DNA of 48,448 nt from Pseudomonas frederiksbergensis (GCF_003732705.1 NZ_MOBR01000030.1:1-48448), one strand, 5' to 3'. Positions 1 through 8,185 are shown, numbered from the stretch's first letter. The notes: generated by a model from the sequence alone, not told the origin. Translations and numbers: made by a program.

Positions 1-60
1 CACCTTCCTGATGAGAAGTCAGAAGGTGTAAACCTTATTCAGGACGAGACACGGGAATAA
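1..60 (+). CDS. possible C-terminal end of an upstream gene (partial)
   Basis: From position 1 the first frame stays open for 19 codons (ending ...QDETRE) and stops at TAA 58-60, directly before a strong bidirectional terminator. A plus-strand gene ending here, convergent with the amine oxidase gene, would explain the terminator. The fragment is too short to assign to a family, and open frames this short occur by chance. A 7-bp inverted repeat (CACCTTC/GAAGGTG, 1-28) lies in the same stretch. Confidence 0.3.
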   Translation, partial: HLPDEKSEGVNLIQDETRE

Positions 61-90
61 AAAAAGCGCGGCATCCCTGCCGCGCTTTTT
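61..90. terminator. bidirectional intrinsic terminator
   Basis: A perfect 12-bp inverted repeat (AAAAAGCGCGGC at 61-72, its complement at 79-90) closes a 6-nt loop and has A and T runs on either side, so it can end transcription on both strands. It serves the minus-strand amine oxidase gene that stops at 105, and probably a plus-strand gene entering from the left edge. Confidence 0.85.
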
Positions 91-104
91 TTCAACTCGA
101 CGCC

Positions 105-1877
105 TTACTGCGCTTTGGTATCGGTCGCTGCCGGGGTCGTTGCAGCAGGTTTGGCTGCTGGTTTCTTCGCCGGTTCAGCTTTCTTCGCGGCAGGTTTTGC
201 CGGAGTTTTCTTGGCATCGGTTTTCGCCGCAGGCTTCTTCGCCACAGGCTTGGCCGCTTTCTTCGCAGGCTCAGCCTTGACCGGTGCCGCTGGCTTCGGT
301 GCTTCCACTGGCGCAGGGGCCGGGGTTGGCACTGGAGCCGGTGTCGGTGCTGGCGGAGTCACTGGCTCCGGAGCCTTGACCGGTTCCGGTTTCTTGTCGT
401 CATCCGAACCGCCAAACAGGTTGGTGAAGAAGTTACCTTTCTTCGCCGCCACTGCGCCGGCCGCTGCAGCGGTCGCCGCTGGAACAACTTTCACAGGCTC
501 AAACGACTTGCCCGCCGCCAGGTCTTCAACCTGACTGGCCGCACGCTGACCGGTGCGCAATGCGCCTTCCAGGGTGCCCGGGTACAAGGTGTCGGTGTGT
601 TCACCGGCAAACGCTACACGTTGCAGCGGACGCTCCCACAAGCGCCAGTACTTGCTGATCTGGCCCGGGCCGAAGGCCAGGTAAGCGCCACCCATCGACG
701 GGTCGGTGCTGTAGCGGCGGATTTCATAACCGGTGAACGAACCGCGAGCCTGTGGATAAAACGCGTGCAGACGAATCAGCACCTGATCGACCATCTGTTT
801 GTCGCCGAAGGCCTGCATCACGCGGGCGTTGTCGCCGGACAGGTTGATCACCACGTTGGCGCCGCCCTTCAGCGCTGGTTCTACCCACAACATGCCGAGG
901 CCGGCGTTGCTGTAGATCTCGCCGGACATCCGCGCCTTGCTTTCCCACACCGGCGTCTTGAACTTCAGCATGATCTGGTCGCGCCAGCCGTAGTTGGTGC
1001 CCTTGATCGCGCCCATGTGCTGGGCATCCAGCGACGGGGTCATGATGATTTTGCTCAGCGCGCGCAATGGCACCGCGACTACGACGTAGTCAGCCTGGTA
1101 GCCCACGCTGCCGACCTTGACGGTCACGCTGTCCTTGTCCTGGGTGATAGCCGACACCGGGGAGCTGGTCTTGATGGTTTTCAGCTGTTTGACGAAGGCC
1201 TGGGCCAACACCGGGCTGCCGCCGAGCAGGCGCGAGGCGCGCAGGTCACGGTCGGAAACACCACGGTAAACGCGGTTCTGCTGAGCGAAGTACAGCAGCG
1301 ACAGGCGCGAAGGCTCGTCGTAATGGGTACGTATTTCCTGGTTGACCAGTTGGCGAGCCGTAGCCGGCAGCGTCAGACGGTCGAGCCAGTTGGAGACGTT
1401 GATCTGATCCAGGGCATACAGCGTGCTGTTCGCGGCCGGGTTCTGCGGATCTTCGATCGAGCGTGCCAGGTCATCGACGGTTTTTTCGTAGCGCTTGAGT
1501 GCGTCGGCCGTCACCGGGTCCTTGGTGGCCAGGTCAGCGGCGGTGAAATACACGCCGTCGATCAGGTAGCCCGGGGTACGCACGAACTCAGGCGCTGGCG
1601 TGGTGCTCAACTTGAAGGTCGACACGTACTGGTTCAGTACCGGCTGAGCCTTGTCGTTGCCGATCCACTCGCTGGTGGCCATGCCGGAGCGGCCGCCCAG
1701 GCTTGGCTTGGCTTCCAGCAGCGTCACCTGCCAGCCTTTGTTTTGCAGCTCGTAGGCCGCAGTGAGGCCCGAAAGCCCGCCGCCGATCACGATCGCCGTT
1801 TTATCCTTGGCCAGCGCCGAAACGCTGAACAGCCCCAACATCACCAGCGCACAGGCGCGCAGCCAACCAGCAGACAT
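105..1877 (-). CDS. secreted flavin monoamine oxidase-family protein with H1-like tail
   Basis: A 590-residue FAD-dependent amine oxidase. A signal peptide (about 1-23, ending ALA) is followed by the Rossmann motif IGGGLSGL and the GGRSG motif of the amine oxidase superfamily. The C-terminal flavin-binding signature (FAGEHTDTLYPGTLEGA) lies near residues 425-445. The enzyme should oxidise an amine or amino acid outside the cytoplasm; the substrate cannot be read from sequence. After about residue 450 the family fold ends and a tail of some 110 residues begins, very rich in Ala, Pro and Lys with repeated PAKK/KPAAK units. The start is supported by GGAG eight bases upstream. The gene is divergent from bioA and corresponds in position to PAO1 PA0421 (from memory). 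Confidence 0.85.
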   Translation of the reverse strand: MSAGWLRACALVMLGLFSVSALAKDKTAIVIGGGLSGLTAAYELQNKGWQVTLLEAKPSLGGRSGMATSEWIGNDKAQPVLNQYVSTFKLSTTPAPEFVRTPGYLIDGVYFTAADLATKDPVTADALKRYEKTVDDLARSIEDPQNPAANSTLYALDQINVSNWLDRLTLPATARQLVNQEIRTHYDEPSRLSLLYFAQQNRVYRGVSDRDLRASRLLGGSPVLAQAFVKQLKTIKTSSPVSAITQDKDSVTVKVGSVGYQADYVVVAVPLRALSKIIMTPSLDAQHMGAIKGTNYGWRDQIMLKFKTPVWESKARMSGEIYSNAGLGMLWVEPALKGGANVVINLSGDNARVMQAFGDKQMVDQVLIRLHAFYPQARGSFTGYEIRRYSTDPSMGGAYLAFGPGQISKYWRLWERPLQRVAFAGEHTDTLYPGTLEGALRTGQRAASQVEDLAAGKSFEPVKVVPAATAAAAGAVAAKKGNFFTNLFGGSDDDKKPEPVKAPEPVTPPAPTPAPVPTPAPAPVEAPKPAAPVKAEPAKKAAKPVAKKPAAKTDAKKTPAKPAAKKAEPAKKPAAKPAATTPAATDTKAQ

Positions 1878-2098
1878 TCAGCGAACTCCGGAAATACACG
1901 AGAAAAAGCGGTTTTGCGAGCCAGACGACTCAAAGAACCGCGAAGAATACGTCAGCCATCAAAACGCCGCCAGCGACGTCTATCACCCCATACAAAGTAG
2001 CTCAATCGACACAATGGGTTGTCCCGGCGCGATGCATTGCATAGGCTTGCGCGATTGTTTGCCCGCGCCTGCCGCGGACCGCCTCGAGGAGACTGTAA

Positions 2099-3505
2099 AT
2101 GGGCCTGAATAATCAGTGGATGCAACGGGACCTGGCCGTGTTATGGCACCCCTGCACCCAGATGAAAGACCACGAACAGCTGCCGCTGATTCCAATCAAG
2201 CGCGGTGAAGGCATCTGGCTGGAAGACTTCGAAGGCAAACGCTACCTCGACGCCGTCAGCTCCTGGTGGGTCAACGTGTTCGGCCACGCCAACCCGCGAA
2301 TCAACCAGCGCATCAAGGATCAGGTCGATCAACTGGAACACGTGATCCTCGCCGGTTTCAGCCACCAGCCGGTGATCGAGCTGTCCGAACGCCTGGTGAA
2401 GATGACCCCGGAAGGCCTGACCCGGTGCTTCTACGCCGATAACGGTTCGTCCTGCATCGAAGTCGCGCTGAAAATGAGCTTTCACTATTGGCTCAACCGC
2501 GGCCAGCCGAACAAGAAGCGCTTCGTCACCCTGACTAACGGCTACCACGGCGAAACCATGGCGGCGATGGCCGTGGGCGACGTGCCGCTGTTCACCGAAA
2601 CCTACAAAGCCCTGCTGATGGACACCATCAAGGTGCCGAGCCCGGATTGCTACCTGCGCCCGGAAGGCATGAGCTGGGAAGAACATTCGCGCAACATGTT
2701 CGTCGCCATGGAACAGACCCTGGCCGAGAACCACAACACCGTGGCTGCGGTGATTCTGGAGCCGTTGATCCAGGGCGCTGGCGGCATGCGCATGTACCAC
2801 CCGGTGTACCTCAAATTGCTGCGCGAGGCCTGCGACCGCTACGGCGTGCACCTGATCCACGACGAAATCGCCGTCGGCTTCGGCCGCACCGGGACGATGT
2901 TCGCCTGCGAACAGGCCGGCATCCGCCCGGACTTCCTGTGCCTGTCCAAGGCCCTGACCGGCGGCTACCTGCCGTTGGCGGCGGTGCTGACCACCGACGA
3001 CGTCTACAGCGCCTTCTACGACGACTACCCGACCCTGCGCGCCTTCCTGCATTCCCACAGCTACACCGGCAACCCGCTGGCGTGCGCGGCGGCCTTGGCG
3101 ACTTTGGATATCTTCGAAGAAGACAACGTCATCGAGAACAACAAGGCCCTGGCCCAGCGCATGGCTACCTCCACTGCGCACCTGGTCGATCACCCGAACG
3201 TGGCGGAAGTGCGCCAGACCGGCATGGTCCTGGCCATCGAGATGGTCAAGGACAAAGCGACCAAGGAAGCCTACCCGTGGCAAGAGCGCCGTGGCTTGAA
3301 AGTGTTCAAGCATGCGCTGGAGCGCGGTGCTTTACTTCGTCCGTTGGGCAGCGTGGTGTACTTCTTGCCGCCGTATGTGATTACCCCGGAGCAAATTGAT
3401 TTCCTGGCGGAAGTGGCCAGCGAAGGGATCGACATCGCGACCCGCAATAGCGTCAGCGTGTCGGTGCCGAAAGAATTTCACCCCGGTTTCCGCGATCCGG
3501 GCTAG
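2099..3505 (+). CDS. bioA: adenosylmethionine-8-amino-7-oxononanoate aminotransferase
   Basis: BioA transfers the amino group of S-adenosylmethionine to 7-keto-8-aminopelargonate, giving 7,8-diaminopelargonate in biotin synthesis. The 468-residue protein has the class III aminotransferase fold. The PLP-binding lysine is K284 in LSKALTGGYLP, and the substrate-binding N-terminal stretch WHPCTQMKDHE is present. GAGGAG lies just upstream of the ATG. The rest of the bio genes are not in the window; bioA beside rsmE is the usual Pseudomonas arrangement. A REP element separates it from rsmE. Confidence 0.96.
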   Translation: MGLNNQWMQRDLAVLWHPCTQMKDHEQLPLIPIKRGEGIWLEDFEGKRYLDAVSSWWVNVFGHANPRINQRIKDQVDQLEHVILAGFSHQPVIELSERLVKMTPEGLTRCFYADNGSSCIEVALKMSFHYWLNRGQPNKKRFVTLTNGYHGETMAAMAVGDVPLFTETYKALLMDTIKVPSPDCYLRPEGMSWEEHSRNMFVAMEQTLAENHNTVAAVILEPLIQGAGGMRMYHPVYLKLLREACDRYGVHLIHDEIAVGFGRTGTMFACEQAGIRPDFLCLSKALTGGYLPLAAVLTTDDVYSAFYDDYPTLRAFLHSHSYTGNPLACAAALATLDIFEEDNVIENNKALAQRMATSTAHLVDHPNVAEVRQTGMVLAIEMVKDKATKEAYPWQERRGLKVFKHALERGALLRPLGSVVYFLPPYVITPEQIDFLAEVASEGIDIATRNSVSVSVPKEFHPGFRDPG

Positions 3506-3514
3506 TACATTCGC

Positions 3515-3622
3515 TCGTTCCCACGCTCTGCGTGGGAATGCATCCCGTGACGCTCTGCGTCACATCCAGAGCGGACGCGGAGCGTCCGTGGCGGCATTCC
3601 CACGCAGAGCGTGGGAACGATC
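3515..3622. repeat. REP/BIME, GTTCCCACG type
   Basis: Two inverted REP arms (GTTCCCACGCTCTGCGTGGG and its near complement) enclose an inner inverted pair (GACGCTCTGCGTC type). It lies between co-directional bioA and rsmE, where such hairpins can stabilise the upstream message or attenuate read-through. It is one of eight elements of this type in the window. Confidence 0.9.
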
Positions 3623-3640
3623 AAACTACAGAGACCCAAG

Positions 3641-4360
3641 ATGAGACTGTCCCGCTTCTTTATCGACACCCCCCTGAGCACCGGCGAGCACGAGTTGCCC
3701 GAGGCCCAGGCCCATTACATCAGCCGCGTGCTGCGCATGGCCGAGGGTGATGCGGTGCAATTGTTCGACGGCTCGGGCTTTGAGTTTCGCGGCACGCTGG
3801 CCGACGTCGGCAAGAAGCGTGTCACGGTGCAGATCGATGAAAGCTTCGCCGGGCAAGTCGAGTCGCCGTTGCAGATCCATCTCGGCCAAGGCCTGTCCCG
3901 TGGCGAGCGGATGGATTGGGCGATTCAGAAAGCCACCGAACTGGGCGTGACCGAGATCACCCCAATCTTCACCGACCGCTGTGAAGTCCGCCTCAAGGAC
4001 GAACGCGCCGACAAACGCCTGCTGCACTGGCGCCAGGTGGCGATCAGCGCGTGCGAGCAGTGCGGGCGCTCGACGGTGCCGGTGATTCATCCGCCGCTGT
4101 TGTTGGCGGATTGGCTGAAGCAGACCGAGGCGGAGTTGAAACTGGTGCTGCATCCGGTGGCGGAGCCGTTGGTGAGTCATGCCAAGCCTGGGACCCTGGC
4201 GTTTCTGATCGGCCCTGAAGGTGGGTTGTCGGATGCGGAAGTGGATCAGGCCAAGGGGGCTGGTTTTCATGCCGCCCGGCTTGGGCCTCGGGTGTTGCGG
4301 ACCGAGACCGCGCCGGTGGTGGCGTTGGCGGTGGCTCAGCAACTTTGGGGGGACTTCTAA
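3641..4360 (+). CDS. rsmE: 16S rRNA (uracil-1498-N3)-methyltransferase
   Basis: RsmE methylates N3 of U1498 in helix 44 of 16S rRNA using SAM. The 239-residue protein has the N-terminal PUA-like part (MRLSRFFIDTPL, then HYISRVLRM) and a C-terminal SPOUT knot with the family motifs IGPEGGLSDAEV and LGPRVLRTETA. It ends LAVAQQLWGDF. I start at 3641 rather than the in-frame ATG at 3611, because the latter lies in the REP element and would add ten non-family residues. A second, partly recoded copy of the last 11 codons occurs at 8137-8172. Confidence 0.95.
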   Translation: MRLSRFFIDTPLSTGEHELPEAQAHYISRVLRMAEGDAVQLFDGSGFEFRGTLADVGKKRVTVQIDESFAGQVESPLQIHLGQGLSRGERMDWAIQKATELGVTEITPIFTDRCEVRLKDERADKRLLHWRQVAISACEQCGRSTVPVIHPPLLLADWLKQTEAELKLVLHPVAEPLVSHAKPGTLAFLIGPEGGLSDAEVDQAKGAGFHAARLGPRVLRTETAPVVALAVAQQLWGDF

Positions 4361-4376
4361 AAAGATCGCAGCCTTT

Positions 4377-4488
4377 GATCGTTCCCACGCTCTGCGTGGG
4401 AATGCCTCTTCGGACGCTCTGCGTTCGGCTCTGGATGGGACGCGGAGCGTCCCGGGCTGCATTCCCACGCGGAGCGTGGGAACGATCA
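4377..4488. repeat. REP/BIME, GTTCCCACG type
   Basis: A palindromic element bounded by GATCGTTCCCACG and CGTGGGAACGATC with an inner GACGC..GCGTC pair. It lies between the convergent ends of rsmE and the solute-binding protein gene, where it can act as a shared transcription end. Confidence 0.9.
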
Positions 4489-4502
4489 GGATCAGGAGTC
4501 GG

Positions 4503-5405
4503 TTATTGCACCGGCTCACTCACCGGTTTGGCGATGATCGCTTTCAACTCGCTGGTCATCGGAAATTCCAGGTTCAGGCCCTTGGGCGGGATCGGCTGCT
4601 GGAACCAACGGTTGTAGATGCCATTGATTTCCCCTGAGCTGTACAGGTCGGCGAGTGTCGAGTTCACCAACTCGAGAAATTGCGGGTCGCCCTTGCGCAC
4701 CATGCAGCTGTAGATTTCCCGCGATTGCTCCTCACCCACTACGACCCAGTTATGCGGATCGCGAGCCTTGGCCCGTTCGCCGTAGAGCAGCGCATCGTCC
4801 ATGTAAAACGCCGCCGCCCTGCCCGACTGCAACATCTGGAATGCTTCGCCGTGGTCCTTGGCGCTGATCACGAACATGTCGATCTTGTGATCAACGTTGT
4901 AGCTCTTCAAAAACCGTTCGTTGGTGGTGCCGGCGGTGGTCACGACATTCTTGCCGCGCAGGTCGGCGAAGCTTTTGATGCCGCTGTCCTTGGCCGTGAG
5001 CAACTGCCCCTTCACATAAATAAACCCGTAGGAAAACGCCACTTGCTGCATGCGCTCGGCCGTCACCCCGGTGGAGCCACACTCAAGATCGACCGTGCCG
5101 TTCTGCACCAGCGGAATACGGGTTTGCGAGGTCACCAGGTTGTACTTCACCTGCAAGTCCGGCTGATCGAGTTTTTGCTTGATGCGCTCGACAATCTTGC
5201 CCGCCAGATCCACCGAGTAGCCCATCGGCTGCCCCGAGTGATCACCCACGTAGGAGAACGGCACCGACGCATCGCGATAGCCCAAGGTGATGCTCTTGGC
5301 ATTGGCGACCTTGTTCAATGTGCCAGTCAGCGGCACTTCAGTGGCCTGGACCTGACTGCCGAGCAACAGGCCGAGGGTGCAGCCGATCAACGTGATTTTT
5401 TGCAT
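4503..5405 (-). CDS. periplasmic amino-acid-binding protein (ABC transporter SBP, GltI-like)
   Basis: A 300-residue family 3 solute-binding protein. The signal peptide spans about residues 1-21 (cleaved after VQA). Mature-domain motifs fit glutamate/aspartate-type binding proteins: LGYRDASVPFSY, GYSVDLAGKIVERI, ECGSTGVTAERMQQVAFS and an AGTTNERFL stretch. It should capture a polar or acidic amino acid in the periplasm. GGAG precedes the ATG. It is the third gene of a probable operon behind the flavoprotein and ridA. No permease or ATPase gene is nearby, so it must use a transporter encoded elsewhere or act as a sensor. The exact ligand is unknown. Confidence 0.88.
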   Translation of the reverse strand: MQKITLIGCTLGLLLGSQVQATEVPLTGTLNKVANAKSITLGYRDASVPFSYVGDHSGQPMGYSVDLAGKIVERIKQKLDQPDLQVKYNLVTSQTRIPLVQNGTVDLECGSTGVTAERMQQVAFSYGFIYVKGQLLTAKDSGIKSFADLRGKNVVTTAGTTNERFLKSYNVDHKIDMFVISAKDHGEAFQMLQSGRAAAFYMDDALLYGERAKARDPHNWVVVGEEQSREIYSCMVRKGDPQFLELVNSTLADLYSSGEINGIYNRWFQQPIPPKGLNLEFPMTSELKAIIAKPVSEPVQ

Positions 5406-5433
5406 TGTTATTCTCCGTTGTGGGTGGGGGTGA

Positions 5434-5784
5434 TTAGCGGCGGGCGGCGATCACGGTGATTTCCACCAGAACCTCTGGACGAGCCAGTTGCGCCTGCAAT
5501 GTGGTTCGGGTCGGCGCTTTGCCCGGCGACAGCCAGTGTGACCAGACCTCGTTCATGGCGGCGAAATCACGGCCGATGTCGCTCAAGTAAATGGTCGCGC
5601 TGAGCAGGTGATCCTTGTCGCTGCCGGCCTCGGCCAGCAGCCCATCGATTTTCGCCAGCACCTCGACGGTCTGGCCGCTGACATCACGGCTCTCGCCCGG
5701 CACCTGACCCGAGAGAAACACCAGTTCGCCAAAGGTCAGGGCCGCAGAGAGTCGGCTGTTGCTGTTGATTCGGTTGATGCTCAT
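5434..5784 (-). CDS. RidA family enamine/imine deaminase
   Basis: A 116-residue single-domain protein of the YjgF/YER057c/UK114 family. It matches in length and in motifs: FLSGQVPGE near residue 25, a central helix with LLSATIYLSDI, and the C-terminal TRTTLQAQLARPEVLVEI region carrying the conserved arginine that binds the substrate carboxylate. RidA proteins hydrolyse reactive enamine/imine intermediates such as 2-aminoacrylate. Its place directly after an amino-acid-oxidising flavoprotein gene (25-nt gap) fits hydrolysis of the imino acid that enzyme produces; this link is inference. AAGGAAG precedes the start. Confidence 0.9.
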   Translation of the reverse strand: MSINRINSNSRLSAALTFGELVFLSGQVPGESRDVSGQTVEVLAKIDGLLAEAGSDKDHLLSATIYLSDIGRDFAAMNEVWSHWLSPGKAPTRTTLQAQLARPEVLVEITVIAARR

Positions 5785-5809
5785 CTGGTTCTTCCTTATC
5801 TAGATCAAG

Positions 5810-7051
5810 TCAGGCGACGCGAGGCGCGAGGCCGTGCATTTCAATCGAAGGTGCGCGCTGGGTCAGCAAATCGCTAAGCAACCGTGCGCTGCCGCAGGCC
5901 AAGGTGAAACCCAGCGCGCCATGGCCGAGGTTGAGCCAAAGGTTGCGGTACGCCGTGGCGCCAATCAGCGGCACGCCGCTGGGGGTGGCCGGGCGCATGC
6001 CGGCCCATTCAATGGCGGCGTCGTAGTCGCCGGCATTGGGCAAGGTGTCCTGGGCCTGGCGTTTGATCAATGCCAGGCGCTTGGGATCGAGCGCCGGGTC
6101 GAAGCCGACAATGTCGACCATCGCCGCCACCCGCAGTTGAGCACCGATGCGGGCGTAAACGATCTTGCGGTTGTAATCGGTAATGCTCAGGTCCGGCGCA
6201 CGATGTTCGGCGCGAATCGGCACGGTCAGGCTGTAACCCTTGAGCGGGTACAGCGGCAGGTTCATACCGGGCAACGCCAGCGCCGGGCTGCGATGCCCGG
6301 CGGCAATCACCAGTTGTTCGACCGGCAACACCTGCGCGCCCATTTCAATGGCCTGCACCGCGCCGTCCGAATGACGAATGCCGGTGACCGTTTGCCCGAG
6401 CAAAAACTCGCAACGCCCCGACGCCTTGAGCCGGGCCACCAGTTGCTGGCAGAACCCGTGGCAGTCGGCGACTTCTTCATCGGGGGTGTAAATCGCGCCC
6501 ACCAACGGCGCCTCGGCGAGTGCCGGCTCCAGTTGGGCGCATTCGGCCCGGGACAACACCTGTTGCTGTTGCGGATCGGCCAGACCGTGGCGCGCATGCT
6601 CGAAACTCGCGGTTTCACGAAACGTCACCAGTTTGCCGTTGCGCCGCCAGTCGAAACCGTCGAGGCGATCCTCGTCCCGCCAGCCTTGCAACGTGGTCTG
6701 ACTGAGCAGCGCCAGGCGCAGCAAATGCGCGCTGTTGCGCTGGTTCACCGAACGCCGGCAGGCCGCCAGAAAGGACGCCATCCAGCGCCATTGCGCCGGA
6801 TCAAGGCGTGGGCGCAGCTTCAAGGGCGAGTCACCGCGCAGCATCCAGCCAATCGCCTGCAATGGTACGCCGGCATCGGCCAGCGGCGCGACGTAGCGGT
6901 AGGACAACTGGCCGCCGTTGGCGAAACTGGTTTCGCTGGCCAGCGATTCCCGGGCCTCGACCAGCGTCACGTCGATGCCGTCGCGCACCAGTGCGTAAGC
7001 CGTTGTCAGCCCGATCACGCCGCCGCCGATGATGCAAACCCGCTGAGCCAT
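5810..7051 (-). CDS. D-amino acid dehydrogenase-like FAD oxidoreductase (DadA family)
   Basis: A 413-residue DAO-type flavoprotein. It starts with the dinucleotide fold CIIGGGVIGLTTAYALVRDG followed by the acidic end VTLVEAR. The FANGGQLSY motif typical of DadA proteins lies near residue 43, and the C-terminal FAD motif LNLGHGALGFTLACGSA near residue 375. DadA enzymes oxidise D-amino acids to 2-oxo acids at the inner membrane, passing electrons to quinone. This is a paralogue, not necessarily the alanine catabolic DadA: it lacks a dadX neighbour and sits with ridA and a binding protein. It is first in the operon, divergent from a LysR gene that probably controls it. Confidence 0.85.
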   Translation of the reverse strand: MAQRVCIIGGGVIGLTTAYALVRDGIDVTLVEARESLASETSFANGGQLSYRYVAPLADAGVPLQAIGWMLRGDSPLKLRPRLDPAQWRWMASFLAACRRSVNQRNSAHLLRLALLSQTTLQGWRDEDRLDGFDWRRNGKLVTFRETASFEHARHGLADPQQQQVLSRAECAQLEPALAEAPLVGAIYTPDEEVADCHGFCQQLVARLKASGRCEFLLGQTVTGIRHSDGAVQAIEMGAQVLPVEQLVIAAGHRSPALALPGMNLPLYPLKGYSLTVPIRAEHRAPDLSITDYNRKIVYARIGAQLRVAAMVDIVGFDPALDPKRLALIKRQAQDTLPNAGDYDAAIEWAGMRPATPSGVPLIGATAYRNLWLNLGHGALGFTLACGSARLLSDLLTQRAPSIEMHGLAPRVA

Positions 7052-7132
7052 GTCAGTCCTTAACCGTTGTTGAAACAGGCCTCAGGTTAGGACCAGGTGA
7101 CAGCCGTTGAACAATGCATAAAGATGGCTGCC

Positions 7133-7151
7133 CCATAAACAAAGGTTATGG
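7133..7151. promoter_or_regulatory. candidate LysR-type operator
   Basis: A perfect inverted repeat, CCATAA and TTATGG with a 7-nt spacer, lies between the divergent flavoprotein gene and the LysR gene, ending 7 bp before the latter's chosen start. A dyad with T/A-rich ends and a 19-bp span fits LysR-type sites. The position suggests autorepression together with control of the divergent operon. Binding itself is inference. Confidence 0.5.
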
Positions 7152-7158
7152 ACTCGCC

Positions 7159-8067
7159 ATGCGCCTGCGCCACATCGAGATTTTCCAAGCCATTCGCCAG
7201 ACCGGCTCGGTCAGTGGCGCCGCCCAGTTGCTGCACGTCTCGCAACCGGCGGTGAGCAAGGTGCTGCAACACGCCGAACAGCAATTGGGCTTTGCGTTGT
7301 TCCTGCGGGTGCGCGGTAAATTGCAGGCCACGCCCGAAGCGCTGGAGCTGGAGCGCGAGGTCGATAAGGTCACCGAAAGCCTGCAAGGCGTGCGACGCCT
7401 GGCCCAGAGCCTGCGCCGCGAGCCGGGCCACAGCGTGCGGATCGGCGCGATCCCGGCGTTGGCGCTGTCGCTGCTGCCACCGGCAATCAACGAGTGGACG
7501 CAACGTTACCCGGACATCGTCTGCGAACTATCCAGCGCCCACAGCCGTGAGCTGATGCAAAACCTGTTGATGCGCGAAGTGGATGTCGCCCTGACGTTGC
7601 AGCCGCCGGATCATCCGGGGCTGAAGGCGCAAGCCCTGGCCAGTGGCATGCTGGTGGCGCTGGCGCCGCTGGGCTATTGGCCCGTCGCCAGCCACGGGCA
7701 ACCGTTGCCATTGATCGAGTTGGCTGGCGCGCCGCTGATCGGCCTGTCCAGCGCTGACCCGCTGGCGGCCCGGCTCGACAGCTACCTTGAAGCCGTCGAT
7801 CCGCCGCCCCGGGTGCGCATCGCCGTGCAAACTTATTCGCTGGCCCGGGCGATGGTGGAATCCGGGGCCGGGCTGGCGGTCATCGACCCGTTCACCGCGC
7901 TCGGCGCCTCGCCTGCCGCCACCGCGATTCGTCCCCTGGCGCCGGCGCTGCCGATCACCCTGTACGCCGTGACCCGCGCCGACGAACCGCCGCCTCACAC
8001 CTTGAGCGATTTGTTACAGGTTTTCAGCCGCCGGGCACAGGCGCAGCTGGATCGTTTGATTCTGTAG
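7159..8067 (+). CDS. LysR-family transcriptional regulator (divergent to dadA-like operon)
   Basis: A 302-residue LysR-type regulator. The N-terminal winged helix-turn-helix (MRLRHIEIFQAIRQTGSVSG, then AAQLLHVSQPAVSKVLQHAE) is followed by a linker helix and a substrate-binding domain from about residue 92. Its divergent position makes it the likely regulator of the flavoprotein-ridA-SBP operon, with an amino acid or product as inducer (inference). I use the ATG at 7159, where homology begins. An upstream ATG at 7114 would add 15 residues reading through the palindromic operator. The ribosome-binding site is weak for either start. Confidence 0.87.
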   Translation: MRLRHIEIFQAIRQTGSVSGAAQLLHVSQPAVSKVLQHAEQQLGFALFLRVRGKLQATPEALELEREVDKVTESLQGVRRLAQSLRREPGHSVRIGAIPALALSLLPPAINEWTQRYPDIVCELSSAHSRELMQNLLMREVDVALTLQPPDHPGLKAQALASGMLVALAPLGYWPVASHGQPLPLIELAGAPLIGLSSADPLAARLDSYLEAVDPPPRVRIAVQTYSLARAMVESGAGLAVIDPFTALGASPAATAIRPLAPALPITLYAVTRADEPPPHTLSDLLQVFSRRAQAQLDRLIL

Positions 8068-8075
8068 TGTGTTGC

Positions 8076-8133
8076 TGTGGGAGCGAGCCTGCTCGCGAAA
8101 GCGTCAGGTCAGTCGACATCATCGCTGACTGAT
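8076..8133 (+). repeat. REP half-element, GTGGGAGCGAGC type
   Basis: A single REP arm (GTGGGAGCGAGCCTGCTCGC with its internal palindrome) follows the LysR stop codon, then tail sequence typical of these elements (AGTCGACATCATCGCTGACTGA). Its inverted partner is missing: the sequence changes directly into the rsmE-like relic at 8137, so the element looks broken at that junction. Confidence 0.75.
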
Positions 8134-8136
8134 CCA

Positions 8137-8172
8137 CGCTTGCGGTGGCTCAGCAATTGTGGGGGGACTTCT
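8137..8172 (+). pseudogene. rsmE: relic of the 3' end of rsmE
   Basis: Positions 8142-8172 match 4328-4358 in the intact rsmE at 29 of 31 bases. In frame, 8139-8171 encodes LAVAQQLWGDF, exactly the last 11 residues of RsmE, and the only codon differences are two leucine codons (TTG/CTT and CTT/TTG), both synonymous. The stop codon is replaced by TCG, and nothing upstream of the relic resembles rsmE. Synonymous-only change suggests descent from a functional rsmE of a related strain rather than a recent local copy. With rsmE it brackets 4361-8136. Confidence 0.8.
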
Positions 8173-8185
8173 CGGGCCCCATCAC

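Noticed and set aside
597..2000. 467-codon plus-strand open frame opposite the amine oxidase gene
   Set aside because: It is antisense to a clear FAD enzyme, has no domain I recognise and has the Arg/His/Gln-rich composition typical of shadow frames in high-GC DNA.
2032..2042. ATGCA-T-TGCAT palindrome upstream of bioA as a biotin operator
   Set aside because: It does not resemble the BirA operator and is too short to support a regulator assignment.
4328..8172. rsmE repeats as attL/attR of an integrative element
   Set aside because: No integrase, excisionase or tRNA target is present and the copies differ by synonymous changes, so a site-specific element cannot be claimed; kept as a relic with open origin.
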